Assembly (NCBI GenBank): GCA_002306345.1
Contig: DBRQ01000011.1
Location: forward strand, 1-12,698
Length of the DNA: 12,698 nucleotides
Direction: 5' to 3'
Origin: Candidatus Pacebacteria bacterium UBA1364
Lineage (GTDB): Bacteria; Patescibacteriota; Microgenomatia; UBA1400; PJMF01
Position numbers and translations under genes: made by a program. The notes beneath the pieces are model-generated. The model ran no database searches, had not been told where the DNA came from, and worked only from the letters and a program-made list of their open reading frames with translations. Below, in pieces: positions 1 through 6,583 of this stretch (position 1 is its first letter; every line of letters begins with the position of its first letter).

Positions 1-2
1 AT

Positions 3-1388
3 TATCCTCACGCACTCTTGCAGGCTTCCGGCGAAGCAGTTGGTTTACCAGACGGACAGATGGGTAATAGCGAAATTAACCACGCTGCTATCGGTTCTGG
101 GCGAGTAATTTATCAGGATTTAGTTCGTATTAATAAAGCCGCCGCAAATGGTGAATTTGGACAAGTGCCAGCGTTCCAGCGAGCTTTTGACAATGTCAAA
201 CAAAACCAAACAAGCTTACACATTATGGGTCTGCTAAGTCCAGGCGGGGTGCACTCCCATCAGGAACATATTTTTGCTTTAATTAGGGCTGCCCATCAAG
301 CTGGTGTCGAGAAAGTTTTTGTGCATGCCTTTACTGATGGACGCGATGTTTTGCCGCAAAGCTGCAGCGAAAGTTTTGCTGCTTTGGCTCGGGTGTGTCA
401 AGAAACTGGGGCCACATTGGCTACCATCGCTGGTCGTTATTACGCGATGGATCGCGATCATAATTGGGATCGCACTGATTTAGCCTATGAAGCAATTAAA
501 AATCGCCAGGCAACGGCAACTTTTCCTGATGCAAAAACAGCGATTGAGGCTTCTTATGCGGCAGGGAAGAATGATGAGTTTATTGTACCTTGTTTGCTTG
601 AGGTTGCTGATAACGAAGCAGCCAAAGTTCATGAACACGATAGTCTTATTTTTGCCAATTTTAGAAATGATCGTCCTCGCCAATTGACCGAGCGTTTTTT
701 GGAAAAAGGGCCGACAAATTTGGTTTTTGTAACAATGACCCTTTACAGTAATGAATATAAGAATGTCCTGGTGGCTTTTGCTCCTCAATCGGTGGCCAAT
801 ACGTTGGGTGAAGTTTTGTCTAAAGAACAGATTGCTCAATTACGAGTCAGCGAAACTGAAAAATTTGCCCATTTAACTTTCTTTATGAATTGCAATCGAG
901 AAGAGCCTTGGCCACTTGAGGAACGAGTGATGTTTGATTCACTCAAAGTTGCCAGTTATGATCTGCAACCAGCAATGAGAGCACCTGCCATTGCTACTAA
1001 AATTGCCGAAGCAATGTCAACAAAAAAATATCCAGTGATTTTGGCCAATATTTGTAATGGCGATATGGTTGGTCACACGGGCAATTTGCCAGCAGCTCAA
1101 CAAGCAGTTAGAGTAGTCAGTGAAAATTTAGAAAAAATTGTAACTGCCGCCAACAACAATGGCTATTTGGTTGTAATTACTGCTGATCACGGTAACTGTG
1201 ACGAAATGCTTGATGAGAAGGGCAATATTTTAACTCAACACAGCATGAATCCAGTACCTTTTATCGTGGTAGATCATAAGCTTAAAATGCAAAGCGATAC
1301 CGGAATTATGGCTGATATTGCTCCCACGCTCTTGAAAATTTTAGGTTTAGAAAAACCTGAGGAGATGACAGGTAAAAGTTTGCTGTAA
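3..1388 (+). CDS. gpmI: 2,3-bisphosphoglycerate-independent phosphoglycerate mutase, 5' end cut off by the window
   Basis: Interconverts 3- and 2-phosphoglycerate in lower glycolysis; cytoplasmic, Mn-dependent, alkaline-phosphatase superfamily. The frame is open from base 3 (Tyr-Pro-His...), so the start lies upstream; about 45-50 residues including the first metal-binding Asp are missing from the usual ~510. A TTG at 18 is in frame but is internal, because conserved sequence precedes it. Visible: the catalytic-Ser motif GNSE (Ser codon 69-71), GGVHSH, DGRD, GRYYAMDRD, FRNDRPRQL, ETEK, GDMVGH, ADHGN and QHSMNPVPF. These supply all the metal ligands expected in this part of the protein. Oddities: the near-invariant GNSEVGH is GNSEINH, SDGGVHSH is SPGGVHSH, and FFFNGG is FFMNCN. 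The core residues are kept, so I expect an active but divergent enzyme. A cupin gene follows 70 bases downstream. Confidence 0.96.
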   Translation, partial: YPHALLQASGEAVGLPDGQMGNSEINHAAIGSGRVIYQDLVRINKAAANGEFGQVPAFQRAFDNVKQNQTSLHIMGLLSPGGVHSHQEHIFALIRAAHQAGVEKVFVHAFTDGRDVLPQSCSESFAALARVCQETGATLATIAGRYYAMDRDHNWDRTDLAYEAIKNRQATATFPDAKTAIEASYAAGKNDEFIVPCLLEVADNEAAKVHEHDSLIFANFRNDRPRQLTERFLEKGPTNLVFVTMTLYSNEYKNVLVAFAPQSVANTLGEVLSKEQIAQLRVSETEKFAHLTFFMNCNREEPWPLEERVMFDSLKVASYDLQPAMRAPAIATKIAEAMSTKKYPVILANICNGDMVGHTGNLPAAQQAVRVVSENLEKIVTAANNNGYLVVITADHGNCDEMLDEKGNILTQHSMNPVPFIVVDHKLKMQSDTGIMADIAPTLLKILGLEKPEEMTGKSLL

Positions 1389-1445
1389 TTTGCTACTTTG
1401 ACAATTTAGTGTTAAATTAAAACTAAGTTTATAAGTTTTTACATA

Positions 1446-1453
1446 AGAAAGGT
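1446..1453 (+). promoter_or_regulatory. Shine-Dalgarno of the cupin gene
   Basis: AGAAAGGT lies five bases before the ATG at 1459. It fixes that start and contrasts with the many genes here that have no Shine-Dalgarno. Confidence 0.6.
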
Positions 1454-1458
1454 CAAAT

Positions 1459-1839
1459 ATGCCAGGATATAGTATTCAACTTGAGCAAGCTACTTTAGCT
1501 AATAATAATTTTCGCCAAGTGCTTTACACTGCTCCCCACTCTCAGTTAGTGTTGATGTCATTGCAACCCATGGAGGAAATTGGTTTGGAAACCCATGCGG
1601 AACATGACCAATTTATCCGTGTTGAGGCTGGCGAAGGCAAAGCGATTATTGGTGGTGAAGAATTTGCTTTAAGCGATGGTGTTGCTATCGTTATTCCCGC
1701 TGGGAGTGCACACAACGTGATCAACACTTCAGCCACAGAAAAAATGAAACTTTACACCATTTATACTCCACCGGAGCATAAAGATGGCAAAATTCATGCT
1801 ACCAAAGCTGATGCGCAAAATGATCCTGATTACTTGTAA
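1459..1839 (+). CDS. small single-domain cupin protein
   Basis: 126-residue cytoplasmic single-domain cupin (beta-barrel). The first cupin motif is at residues 42-58 with His46, His49, Gln51 and Glu56 (H-A-E-H-D-Q-F-I-R-V-E-A-G-E-G). The second is at 74-89 with Pro80, Gly82, His85 and Asn89 (G-V-A-I-V-I-P-A-G-S-A-H-N). Candidate metal ligands are His46, Gln51 and His85. The DQFIRVEAGEG signature resembles a widespread family of small cupins of unknown substrate, so only the fold can be named. The ATG is supported by a good Shine-Dalgarno. It sits 70 bases downstream of gpmI on the same strand and is followed by a possible terminator hairpin. Fold assignment is confident; function is unknown. 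Confidence 0.9.
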   Translation: MPGYSIQLEQATLANNNFRQVLYTAPHSQLVLMSLQPMEEIGLETHAEHDQFIRVEAGEGKAIIGGEEFALSDGVAIVIPAGSAHNVINTSATEKMKLYTIYTPPEHKDGKIHATKADAQNDPDYL

Positions 1840-1856
1840 GGTCATTATTAGTTTCT

Positions 1857-1877
1857 AAACACGGAGTGTTTTTGTTT
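1857..1877 (+). terminator. possible intrinsic terminator after the cupin gene
   Basis: A 6-bp stem, AAACAC (1857-1862) with GTGTTT (1866-1871) and a GGA loop, runs into a T-rich tail (TTGTTT). It starts 18 bases after the cupin stop. The stem has only two G-C pairs, so it would be weak. Confidence 0.4.
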
Positions 1878-1884
1878 AAAAAAT

Positions 1885-1905
1885 CAAAATGAGTTTTGCA
1901 TTTTG
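1885..1905 (+). repeat. inverted repeat in the cupin-CAP intergenic region
   Basis: CAAAATG (1885-1891) and CATTTTG (1899-1905) form a perfect 7-bp stem with a 7-base loop. A second, A/T-only hairpin follows at 1924-1943 (eight T, GAGT, eight A). The T run at 1924-1931 could act as a late termination tail. The rest of 1840-2032 is very AT-rich and holds no gene I can support. Confidence 0.35.
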
Positions 1906-1991
1906 TTTGGTCGTTCTTGGGCATTTTTTTTGAGTAAAAAAAATATTCGAATGAATTAAGCTACCAGGCTAAAAATGAAATTTTAATTTTT

Positions 1992-2023
1992 TTGACAAGC
2001 ATTATGATAACTTATTATATAAT
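1992..2023 (+). promoter_or_regulatory. sigma-70-type promoter of the CAP-domain gene
   Basis: A perfect TTGACA (1992-1997) and a perfect TATAAT (2018-2023) are separated by 20 bases, longer than the optimal 17. An overlapping TATTAT at 2013-2018 gives 15. Nine bases separate TATAAT from the ATG at 2033, so the transcript would be leaderless or nearly so; no Shine-Dalgarno is present. Confidence 0.55.
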
Positions 2024-2032
2024 AGTTAATAG

Positions 2033-2800
2033 ATGCTATCTAAACGTTTATCACTTCTGTTCTTTTTAATTTTGTTTTTGGCCACTATATCTTCTTTTTT
2101 TAATTCGCTTAATGTCAAAAATCTTGCTGTGCCTCAAGCAACTAAAGTTTTTTTAAATTTAATAGCGAGACAAGAATCAAATGAGGCTACTTACTCCACT
2201 AAATTAAGTGATTTAGTGGCTTCGTCTGCCGCAGTTTTGGCTACTACTCCAGCCTCCAGTGTCCCTGCGCCAACTCCAATTGTGACTACAGCCATCATTT
2301 CTTCAACTGCAACAACCAATTCTGACCCGTTTGCCAATGATCCCGACCTTAAGGATGCAGCTTGGGGACAAGCAGTTCAGGTGAGTGAAACGGGGTATCG
2401 GATGAAGGTTGGTTTCGATCCAATTATGGCTGAGCCAAAAGAAACTTTTCAGGCGCTTAATCTTTATCGTTACACTAAAGGTAAATCCAATTTAACTTGG
2501 GATGATCGTTTGGCTAAATATGCTTTGGAGCGCGCCACCTATATTTGTCAAAATGGTTCTGATGGCCACGCTGGTTTTAGTGATTATGTAGAGAATCAAG
2601 AAGGCTATAAAACTTTAGGCTTTTATAGCTTGGGGGAAAACATGAGCACCCACATGAAATTTACAGGGACTCACTTAATTGAATGGATGTATGCGGCAGA
2701 TCCTGCCCATGATGGTAATCAACTTGGTGACTGGAGTCACGTGGGAGTGGGAATTTATGATGATTGTTCAGTTTTGATTTTTGGCAACGACATGATTTAA
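2033..2800 (+). CDS. secreted or membrane-anchored CAP/SCP-domain protein
   Basis: 255 residues. Residues 5-25 form a hydrophobic segment after a short basic N-terminus (M-L-S-K-R), a signal peptide or membrane anchor. Residues 56-97 are a low-complexity Ser/Thr/Ala/Pro linker, as expected for a cell-surface spacer. A CAP (SCP/PR-1-like) domain covers about 136-251: an A-L-N-x-Y-R helix, L-T-W-D-D-R-L, H179 (DGHAGF), the GEN motif with E202, E217, H226 (PAHDGN) and the closing HVGVGIY strand. His179, Glu202 and His226 fit the conserved CAP cleft residues. Cys172 and Cys245 could form a disulfide. The biochemical role of bacterial CAP proteins is poorly defined; adhesion, sterol/lipid binding and proteolysis have all been proposed. 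It has its own promoter and no Shine-Dalgarno. The gene to its right is convergent, with 59 bases between. Confidence 0.88.
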   Translation: MLSKRLSLLFFLILFLATISSFFNSLNVKNLAVPQATKVFLNLIARQESNEATYSTKLSDLVASSAAVLATTPASSVPAPTPIVTTAIISSTATTNSDPFANDPDLKDAAWGQAVQVSETGYRMKVGFDPIMAEPKETFQALNLYRYTKGKSNLTWDDRLAKYALERATYICQNGSDGHAGFSDYVENQEGYKTLGFYSLGENMSTHMKFTGTHLIEWMYAADPAHDGNQLGDWSHVGVGIYDDCSVLIFGNDMI

Positions 2801-2859
2801 TCAACAATTGGAAAATAAATAGCTAATTGACAGTATTTGGAGTTATTATCAATGGAATT

Positions 2860-3252
2860 TCAATTTAACTCTTTATCATCTAAGTTATTTAAAAAATCAT
2901 TAAATGGCTTAAGATTTTTTTCCATTTCTTCATCCTCTAACTGCTCTATAAAATTATTAAAGGGTAGTAGTTTTTTATTTTCTTGTGCCAATTGTTCAGT
3001 CTTATCAACAATTTTCTGTAGGGCTTGAGGGTATATATCAGTCACTTTTTCCATGACAATCCCTATAATTTTTTTTAGACCATGTTTTTTACTCATTTCA
3101 TACATTTTAACTTCTAATTGCTGACTGCTGTGCACACCCTCTATTTCTGAGACAACTTCCAAAATTGCTTGCAGGACATATTGTTCAAGTGTTGACAACC
3201 GAGCAAACTCACTTGCGAAGGGCTCACGATTTTCCAGATCTTCCATATTCAT
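2860..3252 (-). CDS. hypothetical small acidic helical protein with a C-terminal tandem repeat
   Basis: I do not recognise this family. From the ATG at 3252 it has 130 residues. A TTG at 3273 would add seven (M-T-T-I-N-I-N) and another ATG lies at 3246; none has a Shine-Dalgarno, and ATG is chosen as the commonest start. The protein is acidic, cysteine-free and probably mostly helical, with no signal peptide or membrane segment. Its end contains two related blocks: K-L-L-P-F-N-N-F-I-E-Q-L-E-D-E-E-M-E-K and N-L-K-P-F-N-D-F-L-N-N-L-D-D-K-E-L-N. A perfect TATAAT lies upstream at 3298-3293. It is convergent with the CAP gene. Amino-acid composition and codon use look coherent, so I take it as a real gene. 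Confidence 0.68.
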   Translation of the reverse strand: MNMEDLENREPFASEFARLSTLEQYVLQAILEVVSEIEGVHSSQQLEVKMYEMSKKHGLKKIIGIVMEKVTDIYPQALQKIVDKTEQLAQENKKLLPFNNFIEQLEDEEMEKNLKPFNDFLNNLDDKELN

Positions 3253-3292
3253 ATTGATATTTATTGTAGTCAATCTATTGTTATTGTAAATA

Positions 3293-3298
3293 ATTATA
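3293..3298 (-). promoter_or_regulatory. -10 box upstream of the hypothetical acidic protein
   Basis: Perfect TATAAT on the minus strand with no good -35 at the usual distance. A start about 7 bases further on gives a leader of some 34 bases to the ATG at 3252. Confidence 0.35.
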
Positions 3299-3352
3299 CG
3301 AGTGTGGTAAGCAATCTAACGATATCTTTTGTGGCAATTAAAAATAGCTCTT

Positions 3353-3427
3353 TGGTGACCCCATCGGGAATCGAACCCGAGTTACAAGGATGAAAACCTT
3401 GTGTCCTAACCGCTAGACGATAGGGCC
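3353..3427 (-). tRNA. tRNA-Glu, anticodon UUC, with encoded CCA
   Basis: A 75-base cloverleaf read on the minus strand. The acceptor strand GGCCCTA pairs with TGGGGTC (two G-T wobbles), followed by discriminator A and an encoded CCA. The anticodon stem CAAGG/CCTTG encloses loop TTTTCAT with anticodon TTC, decoding GAA/GAG. The T arm contains the standard GGTTCGATTCC. It lies 18 bases after the yraN stop on the same strand, so it may be processed from the pyrG-rplS-yraN transcript. No clear hairpin terminator follows; only a short T run is seen near 3338-3344. Confidence 0.97.
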
Positions 3428-3445
3428 ATTAGTTTGTTGTTAGTT

Positions 3446-3871
3446 TTAAAGCCAAGTGATATTTTCAAAGTGCTCGATTTTTGCCTGAGGCAAATTGCCG
3501 ACGACGGATATAATATCAAATCTATAGCTTTTTTGAAACTGCTTTTTTCTTAAATAACTATTAGCCACTCTGGTCATATTATTTAATTTTTTTTGATTAA
3601 CTGCTAGACTGGCGTCACCATAATCATCTTTTTTGCGATATTTGACTTCGACAAAAACGATTTCATCAAATTGTTGATCAAGCATGATCAAATCAAGTTC
3701 ACAATTGCCAAAGCTTAAATTTTTCTCCAAAAGCAAATACCCTTTTTTCACTAAAAAAGTAAGAGCAAGTTCTTCTGCCTGAATTCCTTTGGAAAAATTA
3801 GACAGGCTTCTTTGTTTCTTGGAAAAAACCTTTTTCTTTAACTCTACTGGCGGCTTTACCAACTTTGTCAC
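3446..3871 (-). CDS. yraN: YraN/UPF0102 family endonuclease-like protein
   Basis: Predicted PD-(D/E)XK-fold nuclease-like protein; YraN proteins are linked by context to DNA or recombination functions, but their substrate is not established. Landmarks: Glu33/Glu34 in [12 protein letters not shown], then E58-L-D60, E75-V-K77 in VFVEVKYRK, and RFD at 117-119. This is the expected order of active-site residues. The usual G-E-I-D is C-E-L-D. The 141-residue reading starts at GTG 3871 and overlaps the 3' end of rplS by 74 bases in another frame. The overlapped N-terminus is a Lys-rich extension of about 25 residues that other YraN proteins lack. A TTG at 3862 is an alternative, and no later ATG/GTG/TTG start precedes the conserved core. 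There is no Shine-Dalgarno. tRNA-Glu follows. Confidence 0.87.
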   Translation of the reverse strand: MTKLVKPPVELKKKVFSKKQRSLSNFSKGIQAEELALTFLVKKGYLLLEKNLSFGNCELDLIMLDQQFDEIVFVEVKYRKKDDYGDASLAVNQKKLNNMTRVANSYLRKKQFQKSYRFDIISVVGNLPQAKIEHFENITWL

Positions 3872-4151
3872 GTAGATAATATAGCTTACTTCGCTTTACC
3901 TCGCCACGGCGTTTGACTTCAATTTTTTTAATGCTAGGCATCATCAAAGGAAAAATTTTCTCGACACCAACACCGCTTCCGGCAATTTTTCTGACGGTAA
4001 AGGTTTTATTGATTTCACGATTTCTGATGGCAATAACAATGCCTTCAAAAACTTGAATCCTAATTTTTTTACCTTCACTAATCTCCTGGTGGACAGCAAC
4101 GGTATCCCCGACATTAATTACTTGATCGTTATAAGTCAACTTCTGTGCCAT
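3798..4151 (-). CDS. rplS: 50S ribosomal protein L19
   Basis: Large-subunit protein near the 30S/50S interface. From the ATG at 4151 it has 117 residues, close to the usual ~115; an in-frame TTG at 4172 would add seven non-conserved residues. Conserved stretches: [46 protein letters not shown] and [13 protein letters not shown]. Compared with most bacteria, the H-S-P after IFPL is M-M-P and RRAKLYYLR is KRSKLYYLR, mild divergence fitting a CPR lineage. It starts 50 bases after the pyrG stop and its last 74 bases overlap yraN. There is no Shine-Dalgarno; -10-like hexamers lie just upstream. Confidence 0.96.
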   Translation of the reverse strand: MAQKLTYNDQVINVGDTVAVHQEISEGKKIRIQVFEGIVIAIRNREINKTFTVRKIAGSGVGVEKIFPLMMPSIKKIEVKRRGEVKRSKLYYLRDKVGKAASRVKEKGFFQETKKPV

Positions 4152-4162
4152 AATAAACGAGT

Positions 4163-4193
4163 ATTGTACCAAAGTAAATTATAAAAGTACAAT
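4163..4193 (-). promoter_or_regulatory. candidate rplS promoter inside a perfect inverted repeat
   Basis: On the minus strand ATTGTAC (4193-4187) and GTACAAT (4169-4163) are perfect 7-bp inverted arms 17 bases apart. The second arm contains a -10-like TACAAT ending 11 bases before the rplS ATG. A perfect TATAAT (4183-4178) lies between the arms. Either could drive rplS separately from pyrG; the dyad could be an operator, an RNA stem or coincidence. Confidence 0.4.
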
Positions 4194-4201
4194 GGATTCT
4201 T

Positions 4202-5926
4202 CTATTTTTTAATCTTTAATCTTTTGTTTTTTTCTATCCAAATTGCTCGCAGATATTCAATAAAAATGGGGTGTGGTTTAAGTGGAGCTGATTTATATTC
4301 TGGATGAGCTTGCGTGGCAAGGAAGAAAGGATGAATTTCTCTTGATAATTCAATCATTTCCACAAAAAAATCATCTGGGCTAGTTCCGGAAATGATGAAA
4401 CCTTTATCCTCCAAAATTTTTCGATAAGCATTGTTAAATTCAAAGCGATGACGATGACGCTCAGAAATTAGATTTTGTTTTTCATTTTTAAAAGCGTGGT
4501 GTTTCCTGTAAATTTCGTAAGCCAAAGTATTTGGTTTAAGCACACAATCATAGGCTCCCAGTCTCATGCTGGCTCCATTGCCTTTAATTTTTTGATATTT
4601 TGCTTCAAAGGGGATTGAGTGAATAATTAAATGTGGAGCATGTTGATCAACCTCTTGAGTGTTAGCTCCTACTAAGCCAGCAACATTGCGGGCAAATTCA
4701 ATAGATGCTAACTGCATGCCGTAACAAAGACCTAAATATGGAAGCTTATTTTCACGGGCAAAGCGAATGGCTGCAATTTTACCTTCCACTCCTCTAGCCC
4801 CCCAGCCGATTGGCACGATGATACCATCTAATTCCTTAAGATTTGTTATCGTTATTTTATCTTTCTTTTCCAAACTTTCGGCGTTTAAAAAGACAATTTC
4901 TACATCAATTTTTTCGTGCCAAGAAGCGTGATTGATAGCCTCCAGAAGCGAAGTGTAAGAATCTTTGAGTTCATAATCACCAGTTGCAATATATTTAGCA
5001 ATAATGCCGATTTTGACCTTATTCTTTTTCTTAGAATAGATGTTTGTCACCATGGCTGTCCAATCGGTCATGGCAATTTTCTTGGATTTAAGACCGAGTT
5101 TTTTTAAGACTTTTTGGCTGAAATTTTGTTTGTTAAAAATTAGAGGAATTTCATAAATCGACTTACAATCTGGATTGGAAATAATATCTTCTTGACTCAT
5201 GGTGCAAAAATAGGCCACTTTTTCTTTACGTTTGTTGTCGATTTCTAATGCTCCTCGGCCAACAATAAAATCTGGCTGAATACCCATTGAATTAAGAGAT
5301 TTGACGGATAATTGTGTAGGTTTAGATTTTAATTCATTAATGTGAGAAGGTGCGGGAAAATAGGTAACATGCAGTAAAATGACATCTTTGGGCAAAGTCA
5401 TTTTCATAATGCGGTAAGCTTCATAATAAACAATATTTTGGTATTCTCCTGCCGTTCCACCCAATTCAATCAAAATAATATCGTAACCCAAGGCTGCTGT
5501 TCTGATGCGACGAATTATCTCCTCTGGAACATATGGAATAGCATCAACGGTGATCCCATTGTACTCGAGATTCTTTGTGCGCTCGATGACGGTACTGTAA
5601 ATTTGTCCGATGGTAGTAAAATTTTTAAAACCGACTTCTCTACCCAAAAATCTTTCGTATGAACCAAGATCTAAATCGGCTTCCAAACCATCTTCGCAAA
5701 GAAAAACATCACCATGCTCCACGGGATTAATATTGCCCGAATCAAGATTCAGATAATTTTCGCACTTAATGTTAGTTACACTGTAACCTTGTTCTTTAAG
5801 CAGGACGCCTAAAGAGGCGGCGGTGATACCCTTACCTAGGCCAGACATCACTCCACCAGAGACAAAAACATACTTAGTTGCATTCTTACCACTGGCTTGT
5901 TTGAGGAACCCGCGTATGTCTACCAT
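4202..5926 (-). CDS. pyrG: CTP synthase (glutamine-hydrolysing), divergent
   Basis: Makes CTP from UTP, ATP and glutamine; cytoplasmic. 574 residues, slightly above the usual 530-560. The amidoligase domain spans about 17-290: the ATP loop SGGVMSGLGKG (23-33), Mg ligands D79 (EDG) and E154 (IELGGT), and KSKPTQ (200-205). The glutamine amidotransferase domain spans about 305-560: GWGARG, the nucleophile C401 in GLCYGMQ, MRLGAY, ERHRHRFEFNN, and H541/E543 in QAHPEY, completing the Cys-His-Glu triad. Divergent points: DPGTMSP is DSGNINP, GGTVGDIES is GGTAGEYQN, and GFGxRG is GWGARG. The ATG is close to the conserved start; no Shine-Dalgarno, and a TAGAAT box lies 11 bases upstream. Probably first gene of a pyrG-rplS-yraN-tRNA-Glu unit, divergent from the PduO gene. 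Confidence 0.97.
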   Translation of the reverse strand: MVDIRGFLKQASGKNATKYVFVSGGVMSGLGKGITAASLGVLLKEQGYSVTNIKCENYLNLDSGNINPVEHGDVFLCEDGLEADLDLGSYERFLGREVGFKNFTTIGQIYSTVIERTKNLEYNGITVDAIPYVPEEIIRRIRTAALGYDIILIELGGTAGEYQNIVYYEAYRIMKMTLPKDVILLHVTYFPAPSHINELKSKPTQLSVKSLNSMGIQPDFIVGRGALEIDNKRKEKVAYFCTMSQEDIISNPDCKSIYEIPLIFNKQNFSQKVLKKLGLKSKKIAMTDWTAMVTNIYSKKKNKVKIGIIAKYIATGDYELKDSYTSLLEAINHASWHEKIDVEIVFLNAESLEKKDKITITNLKELDGIIVPIGWGARGVEGKIAAIRFARENKLPYLGLCYGMQLASIEFARNVAGLVGANTQEVDQHAPHLIIHSIPFEAKYQKIKGNGASMRLGAYDCVLKPNTLAYEIYRKHHAFKNEKQNLISERHRHRFEFNNAYRKILEDKGFIISGTSPDDFFVEMIELSREIHPFFLATQAHPEYKSAPLKPHPIFIEYLRAIWIEKNKRLKIKK

Positions 5927-5937
5927 TACGGGATTTT

Positions 5938-5976
5938 ATTCTAAGCGAAAACTCAGTTTTTTAATAGTGGTAAAAT
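5938..5976. promoter_or_regulatory. divergent promoter region between pyrG and the PduO gene
   Basis: The whole divergent gap is about 56 bases. TAGAAT on the minus strand (5943-5938) ends 11 bases before the pyrG ATG. TAAAAT on the plus strand (5971-5976) ends six bases before the ATG at 5983. Neither has a clear -35. Between them lies a 13-base perfect dyad, AAAAC-TCA-GTTTT (5948-5960), where the -35 of the rightward promoter would fall. Confidence 0.4.
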
Positions 5977-5982
5977 AAATTG

Positions 5983-6558
5983 ATGATTAAACAAAACAAA
6001 AGAATTTATACTAAGATTGGAGATCGCGGAGCAACAGTTTTAATCAATGGCGAGCCTTTGCCCAAAAATAGTTTAGTTTTTGAAGTTTTAGGCACTTTAG
6101 ATGAGTTAAATGCCAGTTTAGGTTTAGTGGTGTTAAAGTTTAAACAAACGCCGAAGACATCTAGAGCTGATTTATTTTTGCGAGAGACAAACTTGTTAAT
6201 TGATCTACAAAATGAACTTTTCAAATTGGGTGCAGAAATCGCTCTTTCACCAACGGTCAAACTAAATAATCAGTTTGTTGCCACATTAGAACAAGAAATT
6301 GATTTTTTACAAGATGACATAGGGGCTAATTGGGGTAATAAATTTGTGTTGCCCGGTGGTTCAGAAATTGGGGCTTTTTTGGATCTAGCTCGTACTATTG
6401 CTCGTCGCTTGGAACGAAAAATTGTTGCCTTGAATAATGAAAGAGACCTTAGAGAAATTATCTTACAGTTTAATAACCGCGTGTCAGATTACCTTTACAC
6501 GTTAAGAATTTGGGTCAACAAAGAGTTACAAGTCAAAGAAATTGAATTTCAAGCTTAA
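5983..6558 (+). CDS. pduO: PduO-type ATP:cob(I)alamin adenosyltransferase
   Basis: Transfers the adenosyl group of ATP to cob(I)alamin to give adenosylcobalamin; cytoplasmic trimer in known members. 191 residues, family-typical length. Signatures in order: YTKIGDRGAT (9-18, ATP-binding N-terminus), GTLDELNASLG (37-47), QNELFKLGAEIA (76-87), LPGGS (123-127), LARTIARRLER (135-145) with the conserved arginines, and NNRVSDYLYTL (164-174). No other B12 gene is in the window; the product may feed a B12-dependent enzyme such as class II ribonucleotide reductase elsewhere (inference). A TTG at 5980 is also in frame, but the ATG at 5983 is preferred. There is no Shine-Dalgarno. The gene is divergent from pyrG and convergent with lexA, with 25 bases between stops and no obvious hairpin terminator there. 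Confidence 0.93.
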   Translation: MIKQNKRIYTKIGDRGATVLINGEPLPKNSLVFEVLGTLDELNASLGLVVLKFKQTPKTSRADLFLRETNLLIDLQNELFKLGAEIALSPTVKLNNQFVATLEQEIDFLQDDIGANWGNKFVLPGGSEIGAFLDLARTIARRLERKIVALNNERDLREIILQFNNRVSDYLYTLRIWVNKELQVKEIEFQA

Positions 6559-6583
6559 GTTATTTGCCCATTTTTCCAAAAAA

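Noticed and set aside
480..839. A 119-codon open frame antisense to gpmI
   Set aside because: It lies wholly inside conserved gpmI sequence, its translation shows no domain, and the plus-strand frame carries all the family motifs.
1398..1440. TTGACA at 1398-1403 as a cupin promoter, and the AATTTAG/CTAAGTT hairpin (1403-1429) as a gpmI terminator
   Set aside because: No acceptable -10 lies 16-18 bases after the TTGACA. The hairpin is almost all A-T with a wobble and a 13-base loop, and lacks an immediate T tract.
1889..1933. 14-codon hydrophobic micro-ORF between cupin and CAP genes
   Set aside because: No Shine-Dalgarno, lies within a hairpin and T-run region, and too short to support from sequence alone.
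2837..3028. Plus-strand open frame opposite the acidic hypothetical gene
   Set aside because: Ser/Phe/Leu-rich translation typical of the complement of a Lys/Glu-rich gene; no Shine-Dalgarno or homology signature.
6559..6583. Bidirectional terminator between pduO and lexA
   Set aside because: Only A/T runs are present; no stem could be formed in this 25-base gap.
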